Positions 6,883-12,154 of a stretch of 12,154 nucleotides of DNA are shown here, piece after piece (the stretch's first letter is position 1; every line of letters starts with the position of its first letter). This stretch comes from Bacillota bacterium. GTDB lineage: Bacteria; Bacillota; Clostridia; Lachnospirales; Anaerotignaceae. The notes under the pieces were generated by a model. The model ran no database searches. It worked only from the letters and a program-made list of their open reading frames with translations, and was not told the DNA's origin. The stretch lies in NCBI GenBank assembly GCA_023413275.1, contig JAEZPX010000204.1, forward strand, positions 1-12,154, written 5' to 3'. Both the position numbers and the translations under genes were made by a program.

Positions 6883-6924
6883 AAATTGATTTAACCTCTA
6901 TACAAATTGAGTTAACCGCTATAC
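6883..6924 (+). repeat. 21-bp imperfect tandem repeat upstream of the padR promoter
   Basis: Two copies with a period of exactly 21 bp (6883-6903 and 6904-6924) agree at 19 of 21 positions. Each reads AAATTGA, one variable base, TTAACC, one variable base, CTATAC. The second copy ends 9 bases before the -35 hexamer, so both copies present the same face of the helix at about -50 and -71. This is a plausible double binding site for a regulator. Confidence 0.7.
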
Positions 6925-6933
6925 TTTATATTC

Positions 6934-6962
6934 TTGACAAATATATCTTTAAGATATATTAT
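6934..6962 (+). promoter_or_regulatory. padR operon promoter with an operator palindrome between -35 and -10
   Basis: A perfect -35 hexamer TTGACA (6934-6939) and TATTAT (6957-6962) are 17 bp apart; the better hexamer TATAAT at 6960-6965 would need a 20-bp spacer. The spacer is a perfect inverted repeat with arms AATATATCTT and AAGATATATT around one central T (6940-6960). A protein bound there would block RNA polymerase. GATATATTA also recurs as a direct repeat (6953-6961 and 6966-6974). The placement suggests autorepression by PadR, the first gene of the operon. Confidence 0.72.
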
Positions 6963-6993
6963 AATGATATATTAATAGATAGGGTGTGTAAAA

Positions 6994-7554
6994 ATGAAAG
7001 AAAACACAGGGAAATCCAAATATGTAATTTTGGGTATGCTGTCTCGGATGCCATTAACAGGATACAATATGAAAAAATGGATTGAGAATGAATACAGTCA
7101 TTGTTGGCAGGAAAGCTATGGTCAAATTTATCCTACTTTGAAAAAATTGGTTGCCGAAGGGCTGGCTGTGCCTTCAGAAGAACAAGGAAATGGGCGAGGG
7201 CAGATTACATATGGCATAACGGATGCGGGCAGGAAAGAGCTTACCCTTTGGTTACGAAAAGAGCCAGAAATAGAAAAGCTTCGATATGAAATATTGCTGA
7301 AAGTATCCTTCGGTGAGAACGCTGAACCTAACGTGTTACTTGGACATTTAGATAATTTTGCAAAGAGAAATGAAACGATGATTCGTGATATGAAAGAGTA
7401 TATGCATTATTTTGAGGGTTTGAAGGAGGAGGGGATGGACTGTACTTATAGCCAGTTAACTGCACTTTGTGGTGTTTACATCTATTCCGCAATGAAAGAT
7501 TGGGCTGAGGAGGCCAAAAGTATTATTTCACAGCGGGAGGTAGATACTAAATGA
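6994..7554 (+). CDS. PadR-family transcriptional regulator
   Basis: The 186-residue protein has the standard PadR winged-helix domain at its N-terminus: KYVILGMLSRMPLTGYNMKKWI (about 9-30), the recognition region SYGQIYPTLKKLVAEGL (41-57) and a wing ending GQITYGITDAGRKEL (69-83). The C-terminal part (about 95-180) is a helical dimerisation domain of the Vir_act_alpha_C type. Such proteins are usually repressors released by small molecules. A GGGTG-like ribosome binding site lies 7 nt before the ATG. Its stop overlaps the next ATG by 4 bp (ATGA), so it is translated together with the membrane Fe-S protein and probably controls that operon through the palindrome in its own promoter. The inducer is unknown. 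Confidence 0.93.
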   Translation: MKENTGKSKYVILGMLSRMPLTGYNMKKWIENEYSHCWQESYGQIYPTLKKLVAEGLAVPSEEQGNGRGQITYGITDAGRKELTLWLRKEPEIEKLRYEILLKVSFGENAEPNVLLGHLDNFAKRNETMIRDMKEYMHYFEGLKEEGMDCTYSQLTALCGVYIYSAMKDWAEEAKSIISQREVDTK

Positions 7555-8264
7555 GACAGCGGATTCGCAAAGGAATACTTATTTTTTCTTTACTGATGTT
7601 TCCCATAACATTTATGCTTTTGTCCCCTTTTGTGATAGTGGTATCTGCAGCAAATGGTGTATTAAACGGGAGTGCAATGTTTTTTGGGCTGCTATTATTG
7701 TTTTCTATGGTTGGCAGTCGCCTTTTTTGTGGCTGGCTTTGTCCGGGCGGTGCCTTGCAAGAGCAGACAGCAGTGGTCAATGATCGTCACTGGAATAGCA
7801 AAGGAAAAAATATCTCCAAATATATTACGTGGGCGGTTTGGTTTTCATTTATTGTTTTTTTATGGCTCCAGCATCCTACGCTGAAAGGTGATTACTTGTA
7901 TTTTATTGAATTTAATTTTCAGTATTTTATTATTTATGCAATTGTAATGGCTATAATCTTTTCATTTACCCTTGTCACAGGCAGAAGAGGAATGTGCCAC
8001 AGCCTTTGCTGGATGGCACCTTTCATGGTAATTGGTGAAAAGCTGGCGGACTTTTTGCATATCCCTAGATTTCGACTTATAGCGAAACCGGATGGATGTA
8101 TCTCTTGTGGAAAATGTACCAAAAATTGTCCTATGGGTTTGGATGTAGAGACCATGGTTAAGACTGGTGTGATGGAATCTACAGAATGCATCAGTTGTTT
8201 GGAGTGTGTGGATGGATGCCCCAAGCATGCAATTGGCTTTGGATTATTTGGAAAACAGAGATAA
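7551..8264 (+). CDS. Polytopic membrane 2[4Fe-4S] ferredoxin (NapH/NosR-like, Fer4_5 type)
   Basis: The 237-residue protein has about four transmembrane helices, then a soluble ferredoxin domain. Two C-x3-C pairs lie at membrane borders, C60/C64 (CGWLCPGG) and C149/C153 (CHSLC), as in the NapH/NosR C-terminal membrane module. The tail carries two complete C-x2-C-x2-C-x3-CP motifs (C183, C186, C189, C193 and C213, C216, C219, C223), so two [4Fe-4S] clusters should form. It most likely moves electrons between the membrane and a cytoplasmic acceptor. It overlaps padR by 4 bp and is followed 59 bases later by a flavodoxin gene, an obvious candidate partner. No nitrate, nitrous oxide or Rnf enzyme is encoded nearby, so the pathway served is not known. 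Confidence 0.9.
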   Translation: MRQRIRKGILIFSLLMFPITFMLLSPFVIVVSAANGVLNGSAMFFGLLLLFSMVGSRLFCGWLCPGGALQEQTAVVNDRHWNSKGKNISKYITWAVWFSFIVFLWLQHPTLKGDYLYFIEFNFQYFIIYAIVMAIIFSFTLVTGRRGMCHSLCWMAPFMVIGEKLADFLHIPRFRLIAKPDGCISCGKCTKNCPMGLDVETMVKTGVMESTECISCLECVDGCPKHAIGFGLFGKQR

Positions 8265-8323
8265 GTAAATTAAAAACCGTGAGACAAATAAAAATATGAA
8301 CTACATTTGAAAGGAGCATATAA

Positions 8324-8806
8324 ATGAGCACTTTAGTTGTATTTTTTTCTTTTGAGGGGAACACAAAATTGGTTGGAGATGCTATTGCCAAAACAATAAA
8401 TGCTGATATTGTGGAGTTAAAAACCAGCAAGCAGTATCCCAAAGAGGGATTTGGAAAGTTTTTTTGGGGTGGCAAGAGCGTTCTTTTTGGCGAGACACCA
8501 GAGCTTATTAATGAGAAAATTGATTTGAGCAAATATGACACGGTTATAATCGGAACACCGATTTGGGCAGGCTCTTTTGCCCCACCTATAAAAAGTTTTA
8601 TTTCACAGTATCAAATGAAAGGGAAACGGATTGCTTTGTTTGCTTGCCACGGTGGTGGTGGCGCAAAAAAATGTTTTTCAAAATTGAAAGAAGCTTTTTC
8701 CGAAAATAAGTTTATTGGAGAAATTGCATTTGTGGAGCCTAAGAAAAATTCTGAAGAAAGTTCCAATGAAGCCGCTAAGTGGGCTTCTAATCTTCAAAAG
8801 ATTTGA
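8324..8806 (+). CDS. Flavodoxin (FMN electron carrier)
   Basis: The 160-residue protein has the flavodoxin fold signs. The N-terminal strand and phosphate loop LVVFFSFEGNTK (4-15) end in the EGNT FMN-phosphate motif. DTVIIGTPIWAGSFAPPIKSF is the second flavin-binding loop with its aromatic residue. ALFACHGGGGAKKCF is the third loop. It is at the long-chain end of the range and should be a soluble one-electron carrier in the cytoplasm. AAAGGAG lies 8 nt before ATG. With no terminator or clear promoter in the 59-base gap, it is probably the last gene of the padR operon, exchanging electrons with the membrane ferredoxin. That partnership is inferred from position. Confidence 0.93.
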   Translation: MSTLVVFFSFEGNTKLVGDAIAKTINADIVELKTSKQYPKEGFGKFFWGGKSVLFGETPELINEKIDLSKYDTVIIGTPIWAGSFAPPIKSFISQYQMKGKRIALFACHGGGGAKKCFSKLKEAFSENKFIGEIAFVEPKKNSEESSNEAAKWASNLQKI

Positions 8807-8871
8807 AATTCTATGAGAGATAGTTTAGATGATATGGATAGGGTTGTTATGTGAATTGATATCTGCAAGAA

Positions 8872-8904
8872 AAAGGGGCTTCCATTAGGGCAAGCCCTTT
8901 TTTT
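8872..8904 (+). terminator. Terminator after the flavodoxin gene
   Basis: AAAGGG-G-CTT pairs with AAGCCCTTT (8892-8900) with one bulged G, around a roughly 10-nt loop. The 3' arm runs into a tract of seven T residues (8898-8904). It closes the padR operon. Confidence 0.85.
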
Positions 8905-8937
8905 AAATTAATCTAAGTTGCTAATTTAATATTATTG

Positions 8938-8966
8938 AGGAAGTAAAGATACTTCCTTATTTTTCT
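8938..8966 (+). terminator. Second plus-strand hairpin terminator
   Basis: AGGAAGTA (8938-8945) and TACTTCCT (8950-8957) form a perfect 8-bp stem with loop AAGA, followed by TATTTTT. It may back up the terminator just upstream. It overlaps the stop codon of the degraded XRE-type gene on the opposite strand. Confidence 0.6.
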
Positions 8967-9136
8967 GTGTATTTTAATAACTCGTCAGTGGTAATATGAA
9001 ATATCTTGGCGAAAGCATCAATTTCAATGTCTGTTACAAATCTTTTACCGCTTTCAATTTTCTGAATGGCATTCTTATCCAGATCGATTCCTATGAGCCT
9101 GTTGCTGAATTTGCTGTAAATCTTGAATGATATCAG
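8957..9136 (-). pseudogene. C-terminal remnant of an XRE/HTH_3-type regulator
   Basis: The minus-strand frame ending at TAA 8957-8959 encodes GIDLDKNAIQKIESGKRFV followed by TDIEIDAFAKIFHITTDELL. This is the second half of a helix-turn-helix domain of a common XRE group (recognition helix with the IESGKR signature, then the A-x-x-F/L-x-V/I-x-x-D-E-L-L end). Upstream the sequence loses similarity after about 9115, and a TAA at 9137-9139 closes the frame. No ATG, GTG or TTG start with a ribosome binding site exists. The first helices are therefore missing, and the fragment should not make a working regulator. A frameshift plus further decay, or a deletion breakpoint near 9100-9140, would both explain it. 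Confidence 0.7.
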
Positions 9137-9425
9137 TTATTTTATTGAGCAACAAAATACAGAGGAAATATACTTAGCCCAAGAGGATAGTGATACTGTT
9201 ACAAGTAACTCTGGAAAGAAATTCATGCCTATAATTATAAAGGGCAGAGTAGAAAGTAGAAACACGAGTATTTTTCATGGGAAGGGCATACTCTTGTTTT
9301 ATTTACTGTACAATGACAATCTGAAAGGAGAAGAATCCCATAGTACATTGTTTTTATATACCTATGAAACTATTAATGTGGATAACTATCAAATTCAAAA
9401 CAACGCATTTCATCTTCGTCTATGA
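9123..9425 (+). CDS. Unrecognised ORF of about 100 codons, doubtful gene
   Basis: An open frame of 100 codons from a TTG at 9123 that I do not recognise. It has no ribosome binding site, and the nearby ATG (9127) is in another frame and hits a stop after 16 codons. It begins inside the region where the XRE remnant on the other strand decays. Its last 53 bases overlap the 3' end of the Crp/Fnr gene in antisense. The translation has a mixed composition (acidic start, then a hydrophobic GILLFYLLY stretch) that could be a fragment of a lost gene or chance. I list it because otherwise 9140-9372 is empty. Confidence 0.2.
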   Translation: MNDISYFIEQQNTEEIYLAQEDSDTVTSNSGKKFMPIIIKGRVESRNTSIFHGKGILLFYLLYNDNLKGEESHSTLFLYTYETINVDNYQIQNNAFHLRL

Positions 9426-10059
9426 CTATAATTTTATTACCCATCTTCTTGATAAGCCCTTGGGTTTCCAGTTCATTCATGCATCTACTTAAATGTCGAT
9501 AGCTAACTCCCAATATCTCTGAAAGCTCTTTATATGAAAAAGGAAATACAGCTGTTTTTGTAGACTTATTCATATATTCCAAAATATATCCGACTAAACG
9601 ATTTTTCAAGGGATATAAAATGTTATTTGAACTAATATTGCTGATTGAATCAAATTTATTACATAAGTCGATGCATAAATATTTCAGAAAAACAATATTT
9701 TTCAGCCCATATGTTCTAATCTTATCTATAGGAAAAGCAATACATAAACAGTCTGAAAGAGCTTCTACATGACATCTGTACCTGGTTTCTGTAAAAAGCT
9801 CAATATCGCCTAAATTAGTGATTGAATCAAATATTCTCAAACACAGAATTTTTCCATCGGCAGAAACGGTAAATACCTTTACATTTCCTTCTAACAGTAT
9901 GTAAAAATACTCTATTTTTTCGCCTAATTCACAAATGAGATCTCCTTTTTGAAATTCAAAACATTCTTGACTCTGTTCTAAATTTATATCAATAATTTCT
10001 CTTAAATTCAATTTTTCAATATAATTTTTCAATTTTAGATCGTCTTTATATTTTTTCAT
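9373..10059 (-). CDS. Crp/Fnr-family transcriptional regulator (YeiL-like)
   Basis: I start the gene at ATG 10057-10059 (228 residues) because GGAG (10065-10068) is 5 nt upstream; a TTG at 10087-10089 is a weaker alternative. The N-terminal half is a cyclic-nucleotide-binding-type beta-roll (GDLICELGEKIEYFYILLEGNVKVF, about 39-63; LGDIELF, about 83-89). A long dimer helix follows, then a Crp-type winged helix (FSYKELSEILGVSYRHLSRCMNELETQGLI, about 174-203). The four-cysteine cluster of true FNR is not obvious, and cAMP-contact residues are only partly present, so the signal cannot be named. It is divergent from two YdcZ-type membrane proteins and probably activates them: a palindrome lies between the two genes at the right distance from the plus-strand promoter. 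Confidence 0.88.
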   Translation of the reverse strand: MKKYKDDLKLKNYIEKLNLREIIDINLEQSQECFEFQKGDLICELGEKIEYFYILLEGNVKVFTVSADGKILCLRIFDSITNLGDIELFTETRYRCHVEALSDCLCIAFPIDKIRTYGLKNIVFLKYLCIDLCNKFDSISNISSNNILYPLKNRLVGYILEYMNKSTKTAVFPFSYKELSEILGVSYRHLSRCMNELETQGLIKKMGNKIIVIDEDEMRCFEFDSYPH

Positions 10060-10084
10060 ACAATCTCCATTTTTCGTTTTATCT

Positions 10085-10125
10085 GACAAATGTCCTATCT
10101 TATATTCTTATCTGTATGGTAATAT
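10085..10125 (+). promoter_or_regulatory. Divergent control region: palindrome plus extended -10 promoter
   Basis: GACAAATGTC (10085-10094) has inverted arms GACA/TGTC. TGGTAATAT (10117-10125) is an extended -10 element with hexamer TAATAT (10120-10125). The -35 position (10097-10102, ATCTTA) is poor. With a start near 10132, the palindrome centre falls close to -42, the class II activator position used by Crp/Fnr proteins. The site also lies 30 bases upstream of the regulator's own start codon, so autoregulation is possible. Confidence 0.5.
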
Positions 10126-10153
10126 CTATCCATTGCAGAAGGGAGTAACAACT

Positions 10154-10576
10154 ATGTATAAATGTATGGCTTCATTTGATGGAATTTTAATTGGCTTAAT
10201 GGTAGTACTAAATGGACTTTTAGCCTCTAAAACGGGAAATAACCAGTCCCTTATCATAATTCATGGGGCAGGACTGTTAGCATCCGTCGTTTTACTGATA
10301 GGTAGTGGCAGCCATCTAAAAAGGATTACGGGGTTGCCGTATTACCTCTTTACAGCGGGGGCGTTGGGTATTTTTACTGTACTGTTTAACAATAGTAGTT
10401 TTTTAAAACTTGGAGCTACACTTACCCTTTGTCTAAATCTGATTGGTCAACTTTTCACTTCTATGATAATAGATCATTTTGGTCTGTTGGGTCAACAGAA
10501 AAATAACATTAATTTTTTAAAACTAATTGGAGTTGCAATAATGGTTTTAGGAATTATTGCAATGATTTTTATTTAG
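10154..10576 (+). CDS. YdcZ/DUF606-type DMT-superfamily membrane protein, first of a pair
   Basis: The start is ATG 10154 (140 residues), 8 nt after AAGGGAG (10139-10145); a TTG 21 bases upstream would place the ribosome binding site inside the gene. About five transmembrane helices fill the protein. The segment GQLFTSMIIDHFGLLG near the fourth helix matches the G-Q...ID motif of the YdcZ (DUF606) family, half-size relatives of drug/metabolite transporters. Proteins of half the usual length with an odd number of helices are expected to work as dimers, here probably with the adjacent paralogue. The substrate is unknown. The gene ends inside the ribosome binding site of the next one, so the two are cotranscribed and coupled. 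Confidence 0.82.
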   Translation: MYKCMASFDGILIGLMVVLNGLLASKTGNNQSLIIIHGAGLLASVVLLIGSGSHLKRITGLPYYLFTAGALGIFTVLFNNSSFLKLGATLTLCLNLIGQLFTSMIIDHFGLLGQQKNNINFLKLIGVAIMVLGIIAMIFI

Positions 10577-10586
10577 GAGGCATATC

Positions 10587-11024
10587 ATGCATATTATCTT
10601 TTCGCTATTTGCTGGAGGCTTAGTCATTCTATGTATTTCGATAAATGGAAGGTTAGCGAACCAAGTAGGCTTGATTCAAGCTGGCATAACAAATTATCTA
10701 GTGGGGCTTATCTGTTCAATTTTTTATTTTATTATAATTAATAATGGTTCATCCCCAATTTTATATTCAAGCATTCCATTTTATTATTTTTTAGGAGGGG
10801 TAGTGGGCTCAGTCATTATGCTTTTAAATAGTATAATCATAAATAATCTGTCAGCAGTATATGTAACTGTTTTGGTGTTTATTGGGCAGCTTTCCATAGG
10901 CGTTTTTATTGATTATTTACGGGAGGGTGATTTACCTGTGGGAAAAGTCATAGGTGGAATGTTGATCTTATCTGGATTGATTGTTTATGTAAAGGGTGGT
11001 GAAAAGGATAGTCTTAACGCATGA
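10587..11024 (+). CDS. YdcZ/DUF606-type DMT-superfamily membrane protein, second of a pair
   Basis: The 145-residue protein has about five transmembrane helices and is a divergent paralogue of its upstream neighbour. FIGQLSIGVFIDYLREG occupies the same place as GQLFTSMIIDHFGLLG there. It also starts with the helix containing N-G-x-L/R-A that both share. AGGAGG (10575-10580), which overlaps the upstream stop codon, lies 6 nt before ATG. The pair probably forms a heterodimeric transporter in the cytoplasmic membrane under control of the divergent Crp/Fnr regulator. The C-terminal tail (GGEKDSLNA) is short and charged. A terminator follows about 80 bases later. No substrate can be assigned. Confidence 0.82.
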   Translation: MHIIFSLFAGGLVILCISINGRLANQVGLIQAGITNYLVGLICSIFYFIIINNGSSPILYSSIPFYYFLGGVVGSVIMLLNSIIINNLSAVYVTVLVFIGQLSIGVFIDYLREGDLPVGKVIGGMLILSGLIVYVKGGEKDSLNA

Positions 11025-11105
11025 TAAAATGGAAGTTTGTAAAAGAATTGTGGGCAATCAATATAGAAGGAACTTATGTAATAAGCTTAGATATAGTGAA
11101 AAAGA

Positions 11106-11150
11106 GCCTTGTAAATGCTGAACTACGGCATTTCAAGGCATTTTGTTTTA
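11106..11150 (+). terminator. Terminator after the YdcZ-type gene pair
   Basis: GCCTTG-T-AAATGC (11106-11118) pairs with GCATTTCAAGGC (11128-11139) over 12 bp with one bulged T and a 9-nt loop, followed by ATTTTGTTTT. Confidence 0.82.
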
Positions 11151-11201
11151 ATCTCACATTCTCCTGAAATCGATAAGTTAATGAGAGTATTTCTCATGCA
11201 T

Positions 11202-11675
11202 TTATTTTGTTATATTAATTACTTTTAGACTGTTTTGCCTTGCATATTTCACAGTCTGGGCTGTTTCTCCCGTGGAATATATCTGGGCACAAATACAATA
11301 CAACGACCTATCTACCATGTATTGATTTCTCATTTTTATGCTATCATCGGTGTGAGTCTCCAAAATATAAACAATCTCTTCCCTTCATCAAGCAACCCAT
11401 AATATAGCTTTTTTCTCCTCTGTATTCCAATGTTCATCCTGATTTCTGCACGGCAAGGCAAATACTAACTTAACATCATATCCCATTTCCTTTTTTGCAG
11501 TAATCACTGAAGCTGCTATCTGGTCAAATCCAAGGACACCGCCTGAAATAAAATTCGTTACGCCTTGATTGATAAGGTTATCTACCTCTTGGTTAAGGCG
11601 AATTATAATGTGATTAATTTTATCTTTCGGCAACCTAAGATGCCCTGTAAAACAGCAGGTTTTTGATTTTTCCAT
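11202..11675 (-). pseudogene. Broken SLOG/DUF1273-type (YpsA-like) protein gene
   Basis: From ATG 11673-11675 (GGGAGGA 11685-11691 upstream) the frame encodes KTCCFTGHLRLP, then FISGGVLGFDQIAA and VFALPCRNQDEHW. These are the phosphate-loop G-H, the SGG-x-G-x-D motif and the PC-x-x-Q-x-x-W segment of SLOG/DUF1273 proteins. Two stops, TGA TGA, interrupt it at 11385-11390. The same frame then resumes with EEIVYILETHTDDSIKMRNQ (from 11381) and YMVDRSLYCICAQIYSTGET to TAA 11202-11204, clearly the family's C-terminal half. In the +1 frame the short piece between the A6 run (11409-11414) and the stops reads KKLYYGLLDEGK, a much better fit. One extra A and one lost base about 35 bases apart would restore a protein of about 157 residues. 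Sequencing error at the homopolymer is an alternative. Confidence 0.8.
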
Positions 11676-11720
11676 AATAAACATTCCTCCCTCATAATAA
11701 CATGCACTAACTTTTAGTCC

Positions 11721-11726
11721 ATTATA
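11721..11726 (-). promoter_or_regulatory. Possible -10 element of the SLOG-type gene
   Basis: The minus strand has a consensus TATAAT about 45 bases before the ATG. The region 17 bp upstream (AATTAA) is a poor -35, so this is only a candidate. Confidence 0.35.
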
Positions 11727-11798
11727 AGAATGATAACATATTTTTAATTTAAAATAAAGGTATATTAAGTGCATTTTTAGTTTGAGAGGATGAGTGAT

Positions 11799-11981
11799 TT
11801 GAAGAAAAACAAACATATTAGTATTAGAATTGATGAAGACGTATTGCAAAAATTTCACTATGTATCTAGATATGAAGACCGCTCAGCCAGTGGGCAAATA
11901 ATGTATCTCATTAACAACTGCATAAGAGAATTTGAAGAAAAGCATGGAGCAATTGATGTGCCTGATAAAGCAGAAAAATAA
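11799..11981 (+). CDS. Small Arc-like ribbon-helix-helix DNA-binding protein
   Basis: I choose TTG 11799 (60 residues) because AGAGG (11785-11789) is 9 nt upstream; for the ATG at 11790 the same site would touch the start codon. HISIRIDEDVLQKF (residues 5-18) is the beta-ribbon and first helix of a ribbon-helix-helix domain, and SASGQIMYLINNCIREFEEK (30-49) is the second helix. Such dimers bind operators through the ribbon. The protein is divergent from the broken SLOG-type gene across a 123-base gap. In that gap ATGCACT occurs twice in opposite orientation (11702-11708 and, on the minus strand, 11768-11774), a possible shared operator. Small proteins of this type are frequent on mobile elements and as antitoxins, but no toxin gene is visible here. 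Confidence 0.75.
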   Translation: MKKNKHISIRIDEDVLQKFHYVSRYEDRSASGQIMYLINNCIREFEEKHGAIDVPDKAEK

Positions 11982-12080
11982 GGCTCGCTACCACGTTAAG
12001 CCTCATCCTATCAGCGTTTATTGTGCGTAGCTTCTATCTTTTCGATGTAAATAGTCCCAAAGATTTTACAATAGAAGAAA
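11982..12080. other. Short non-coding stretch
   Basis: About 100 bases between the ribbon-helix-helix gene and the final terminator. AGGCT/AGCCT (11982-12004 region) can pair over 5 bp but has no T tract. No tRNA or gene is seen. Confidence 0.4.
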
Positions 12081-12115
12081 AAAGAGCTAAATGACATTAT
12101 CAGTTAGCTCTTTTT
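12081..12115. terminator. Bidirectional terminator
   Basis: AAAGAGCTAA (12081-12090) pairs perfectly with TTAGCTCTTT (12104-12113), with an inner TGA/TCA extension. T runs follow on the plus strand (TTTTTG) and on the minus strand (TTTTTTC). It can end the ribbon-helix-helix transcript and any minus-strand transcript entering from the right. Confidence 0.88.
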
Positions 12116-12154
12116 GTATGAATTAAAATATTGGTGTTTCACAATGATGTTATG

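Noticed and set aside
7934..8228. Antisense open frames inside the membrane ferredoxin gene
   Set aside because: They lie opposite a gene with clear cysteine motifs, have no ribosome binding sites and have compositions typical of a complementary strand.
10087..10153. Upstream TTG starts for the Crp/Fnr gene (10089) and the first YdcZ-type gene (10133)
   Set aside because: In both cases an ATG a little downstream has a well-placed ribosome binding site. The longer form of the YdcZ-type gene would bury that site inside the coding region.
11158..11200. ATGAGA/TCTCAT hairpin after the SLOG-type pseudogene as a terminator
   Set aside because: The stem is short, and no T run follows on the minus strand.
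11379..11414. Programmed frameshifting at the A6 run or read-through of the tandem TGA codons in the SLOG-type gene
   Set aside because: Two opposite shifts within about 35 bases would be needed, and two stops in a row would block read-through. Compensating indels or sequence error are simpler. TGA ends several other genes here, so recoding is unlikely.

Overview
The window is low-GC DNA with strong GGAGG-type ribosome binding sites, short A+T-rich intergenic regions and U-tract terminators. This fits a Bacillota, probably an anaerobic Clostridia-type bacterium; the genus cannot be fixed from the sequence. TGA is used as an ordinary stop (padR, the flavodoxin gene, the second YdcZ-like gene). 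No rRNA, tRNA, CRISPR array or complete insertion sequence was seen.

Layout. (1) 1-1463: the 3' end of a TetR-like regulator overlaps a gene for an exported Acg-type nitroreductase-fold protein, closed by a terminator. (2) 1464-3365: an A+T-rich gap with one Spo0A-box-like site, then a membrane diguanylate cyclase (dCache sensor plus GGDEF) and a terminator shared with the convergent neighbour. (3) 3421-6742, minus strand: undecaprenyl-diphosphatase uppP, a GNAT acetyltransferase and an Lsa-type ABC-F protein. The ABC-F gene has a long leader holding a 6-codon upstream ORF and mutually exclusive hairpins, which reads as a ribosome-controlled transcription attenuator. (4) 6883-8904: a PadR regulator, a polytopic membrane 2[4Fe-4S] ferredoxin and a flavodoxin, probably one operon. 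Its promoter carries a perfect palindrome between -35 and -10 and a 21-bp tandem repeat upstream. (5) 8938-9425: a decayed patch with the C-terminal remnant of an XRE-type regulator and an unrecognised ORF. (6) 9373-11150: a Crp/Fnr-type regulator divergent from two adjacent small YdcZ/DUF606-type membrane proteins, with a palindrome placed where a class II activator would bind. (7) 11202-12115: a broken SLOG/DUF1273-type gene divergent from a small ribbon-helix-helix protein, then a bidirectional terminator.

Three regions pair a one-component regulator with an effector (TetR with the Acg-like enzyme, PadR with the Fe-S protein and flavodoxin, Crp/Fnr with the YdcZ pair). The ABC-F gene is instead controlled by RNA structure. 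The best-supported finding is the ABC-F attenuator, because its promoter, upstream ORF, antiterminator and terminator can all be read base by base. The second is the SLOG pseudogene, whose missing C-terminal half lies beyond two in-frame stops and is best explained by two nearby compensating indels.
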